A stretch of 64,000 bases of DNA from Treponema sp. UBA4873 (GTDB lineage: Bacteria > Spirochaetota > Spirochaetia > Treponematales > Treponemataceae): the NCBI GenBank assembly GCA_002399405.1, contig DHDP01000001.1:2001-66000 (forward strand), written 5' to 3'. The notes beneath the pieces were generated by a model, which was not told the origin of the DNA, searched no databases, and worked only from the letters and a program-made list of their open reading frames with translations. Shown here in pieces: positions 62,465 to 64,000 of this stretch (position 1 is its first letter; each line of letters begins with the position of its first letter). Made by a program: the position numbers and the translations under genes.

Positions 62465-63058
62465 ATGACGGGAGTTCTTGCAGTTCAGGGCGATTTTAAG
62501 GAACACGAAGAAGCGCTCGCTGCGGCCGGCGAGGAAAGCTTTGAAATCCGCGGAAGCGGAGATTTGCAGAAGCCGTTCGACAGGCTTGTTTTTCCCGGCG
62601 GCGAAAGTACCGTGCAGAGCAGACTTGTACGGGAGCTAGGCCTTTTTGACGGCCTGAAAGCCGCTATAGACGGCGGTATTCCCGTCTTCGCCACATGTGC
62701 CGGCATGATTCTGCTGAGCGGCAGGTGCGGCGGCGGTGAAGGGTGCTGTTTCGGAACGCTTCCGGTGAACGTCAGGCGCAACGCATACGGACGCCAGCTG
62801 GGAAGTTTCCGTACGGAAGGTGAGTTCGACGGCGTCGGCATTATACCGATGGAATTCATACGGGCGCCTTACATAGAAAGCGCTGAAGATGCGGTTGAAA
62901 TAAAGTCGGTGACCGGCGGACATATTACCGGCGTGCAGTATAAAAATCAGCTTGCCGTGTCGTTCCATCCGGAACTTACCGGAGACCTGCGGCTGTATCA
63001 GTACTGGCTGGAGCCGGGGACGGAACCCGGGCAGCGGCATGCCCGCACGATAAAGTAG
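62465..63058 (+). CDS. pdxT: Pyridoxal 5'-phosphate synthase glutaminase subunit PdxT
   Basis: PdxT hydrolyses glutamine and channels ammonia to PdxS. The 197-residue class I glutaminase has VLAVQGDFKEHEEAL at the N-terminus, FPGGESTV, the nucleophile C78 in FATCAGMILL and the H168/E170 pair in SFHPELTG. It lies one base after pdxS, forming the complete PLP synthase. Confidence 0.96.
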   Translation: MTGVLAVQGDFKEHEEALAAAGEESFEIRGSGDLQKPFDRLVFPGGESTVQSRLVRELGLFDGLKAAIDGGIPVFATCAGMILLSGRCGGGEGCCFGTLPVNVRRNAYGRQLGSFRTEGEFDGVGIIPMEFIRAPYIESAEDAVEIKSVTGGHITGVQYKNQLAVSFHPELTGDLRLYQYWLEPGTEPGQRHARTIK

Positions 63059-63138
63059 CGTTCTGCGGAATTGTGTGATATGATGACAGCATCATACATC
63101 ATTCATCAGTAAAATGCGCGGTTTGGAGGCGGATTCAT

Positions 63139-63531
63139 ATGGCATGTTTTCTTGTTCCTGCGGGAGAAGCGGTGATTACGACGGTTGTCGCACAGATTAT
63201 GAAAAGTCACGGGCAGGGCTGTGACGAACTTCCGCCGCACGTTCCGTTTGCACGGAAGCTGCACTGGCTTTCAGGAATGCTTTGGGGCGGTTCCGCGCTT
63301 CTCGCGTTTGAACACATATGGCACGGCGAGGTTGTTCCGTGGTTTCCGTTCCTCACGGCGGCGGCAAATCCCGCCGACACAGCGGTGATGCTCCGTGAAA
63401 TGCGTACTGTTGGTACTGCTATGGCGCTCCTTGTTACGGCAGTGTGGGGATGCACCGTTGCCGTTACATGGATGATGGAAAAGAATCTTCGGAAAGAGCT
63501 GCGCGCCGGTGTCCGTACCGTTGCAGGGTAA
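63139..63531 (+). CDS. Small membrane protein of unknown function
   Basis: A 130-residue protein with about three membrane helices (near 5-20, 42-62 and 92-115) and a basic C-terminus. TTGGAGGCGG precedes the ATG. The family is not recognised. It lies 80 bases after pdxT and six bases before another small membrane protein, with which it probably forms an operon and perhaps a complex. Confidence 0.6.
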   Translation: MACFLVPAGEAVITTVVAQIMKSHGQGCDELPPHVPFARKLHWLSGMLWGGSALLAFEHIWHGEVVPWFPFLTAAANPADTAVMLREMRTVGTAMALLVTAVWGCTVAVTWMMEKNLRKELRAGVRTVAG

Positions 63532-63537
63532 TTGTTT

Positions 63538-63852
63538 ATGACGTTATTGATTACTGTTTTTGCGGCCGTCATAAGTACGGTCGTGTGGTATACACACGGA
63601 CCGGAAGACGTTTTGAAGGTCAGAATTCTCTGCAGAATGTACTGGGGTGCGTCTCTTATGTGGCTCGTCGATGCTGTGTTTGAATATGCGGAATTAAAAG
63701 CTGCGTATTTTACTCCTTCTGCGGAGAACATGCTTAACGATTCGTTCCTCGGGCTTGCCGTTGTGGCGCTCGGTCTTGTCATATGGATTGTCGTTCTGCT
63801 GATTACGGATCCGAAGGGAGTTTTAAAGGCGTCGTTGTTTAAGAAAAAATAA
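63538..63852 (+). CDS. Small membrane protein of unknown function
   Basis: A 104-residue protein with about three membrane helices (near 2-18, 33-50 and 75-95) and a lysine-rich C-terminus. The ATG at 63538 is preferred over TTG at 63532. It follows another small membrane protein gene by six bases and ends just before a terminator. No family is recognised. Confidence 0.6.
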   Translation: MTLLITVFAAVISTVVWYTHGPEDVLKVRILCRMYWGASLMWLVDAVFEYAELKAAYFTPSAENMLNDSFLGLAVVALGLVIWIVVLLITDPKGVLKASLFKKK

Positions 63853-63858
63853 AATTCA

Positions 63859-63896
63859 GCCGTCCAGAAAGTGAAACTTCGGAACGGCCTCTTTTT
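63859..63896 (+). terminator. Intrinsic terminator after the small membrane genes
   Basis: GCCGTCC at 63859-63865 pairs with GGAACGGC at 63881-63888 with one bulged base; GAA/TTC extends the stem inward, and CTTTTTG follows. It ends the plus-strand group starting at pdxS or at the small membrane genes. Confidence 0.7.
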
Positions 63897-63919
63897 GTTT
63901 TTAACAAACTGCTTTCATG

Positions 63920-64000
63920 CTACATGCCGGCAGCGGCAATATCTTCCGGTTTTGCGCGCGCAATCGCCTCGTTGTAATCCTTTGTTCCGACGAAGATTTC
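63920..64000 (-). CDS. C-terminal fragment of a gene cut by the window edge
   Basis: The last 26 codons and a TAG stop read on the minus strand, ending in KPEDIAAAGM. The frame is open to the window edge and the codon usage matches the neighbours. It is convergent with the small membrane genes and shares the terminator region. Too little is visible to name it. Confidence 0.45.
   Translation of the reverse strand, partial: EIFVGTKDYNEAIARAKPEDIAAAGM

Overview
The window looks like a chromosomal segment of a motile, saccharolytic, anaerobic spirochaete, most probably a Treponema-like organism. This is an inference from gene content: a chemotaxis operon, four full-length chemoreceptors, YesM/YesN-type two-component control of sugar ABC transport, spirochaete-style lipoproteins with relaxed lipoboxes, frequent TTG starts and balanced base composition. 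No rRNA or tRNA gene, transposase, integrase, phage gene or CRISPR array was seen, so the taxonomic call cannot be anchored here. Genes are densely packed on both strands and almost all look intact.

Layout. 1-475: a non-coding stretch with two tandem copies of a two-hairpin repeat, then a sigma70-type promoter. 476-8486: chemotaxis operon cheA, a minimal membrane MCP-like gene, cheY, cheW, a full chemoreceptor, cheR, cheB. 8605-11357: pstS-pstC-pstA without pstB. 11367-15930: a TPP riboswitch with its own terminator, then thiC-thiM-thiE(HAD fusion)-thiD. 15937-17879 (minus): NmrA-like reductase and a LysR regulator. 17979-22675: GPH sugar symporter and GH3 glycosidase (minus), divergent from an AraC regulator. 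22847-25726: a 959-residue repetitive surface lipoprotein. 25777-31243 (minus): chemoreceptor, PAS-EAL phosphodiesterase, chemoreceptor. 31479-31823: small XRE regulator.

31853-38566 (minus): a fructoside operon, read as lacI, binding protein, two permeases, GH32 and fructokinase, from a promoter whose spacer holds a palindromic operator. 38703-44831: a YesM/YesN two-component pair followed by a second sugar ABC transporter; both promoters share the same initially transcribed sequence. 44912-48421 (minus): a small unknown protein, a Cof-type HAD phosphatase and a large EAL-CBS-PP2C fusion. 48483-53032: a YheO-like regulator divergent from an amino-acid permease, C-S lyase, peroxiredoxin-like protein and RidA, a set that fits uptake and beta-elimination of a sulfur amino acid. 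53050-59982: AraC regulator (minus), an envelope FMN/FAD reductase, a DRE-TIM acyltransferase fused to a possible Cache/PDC domain, and a Cache chemoreceptor. 60024-63852: MocR/PdxR regulator divergent from pdxS-pdxT, then two small membrane proteins. A truncated minus-strand gene runs off the right edge.

The most distinctive items are the tandem hairpin repeat, the ThiE-HAD fusion with no thiL nearby, the EAL-CBS-PP2C fusion, the metallolyase-Cache fusion beside a Cache receptor, the flavoprotein that lacks fumarate reductase residues, and the tandem-hairpin leader of the amino-acid permease operon. Hairpins with T-tracts recur between binding-protein and permease genes in all three ABC operons.
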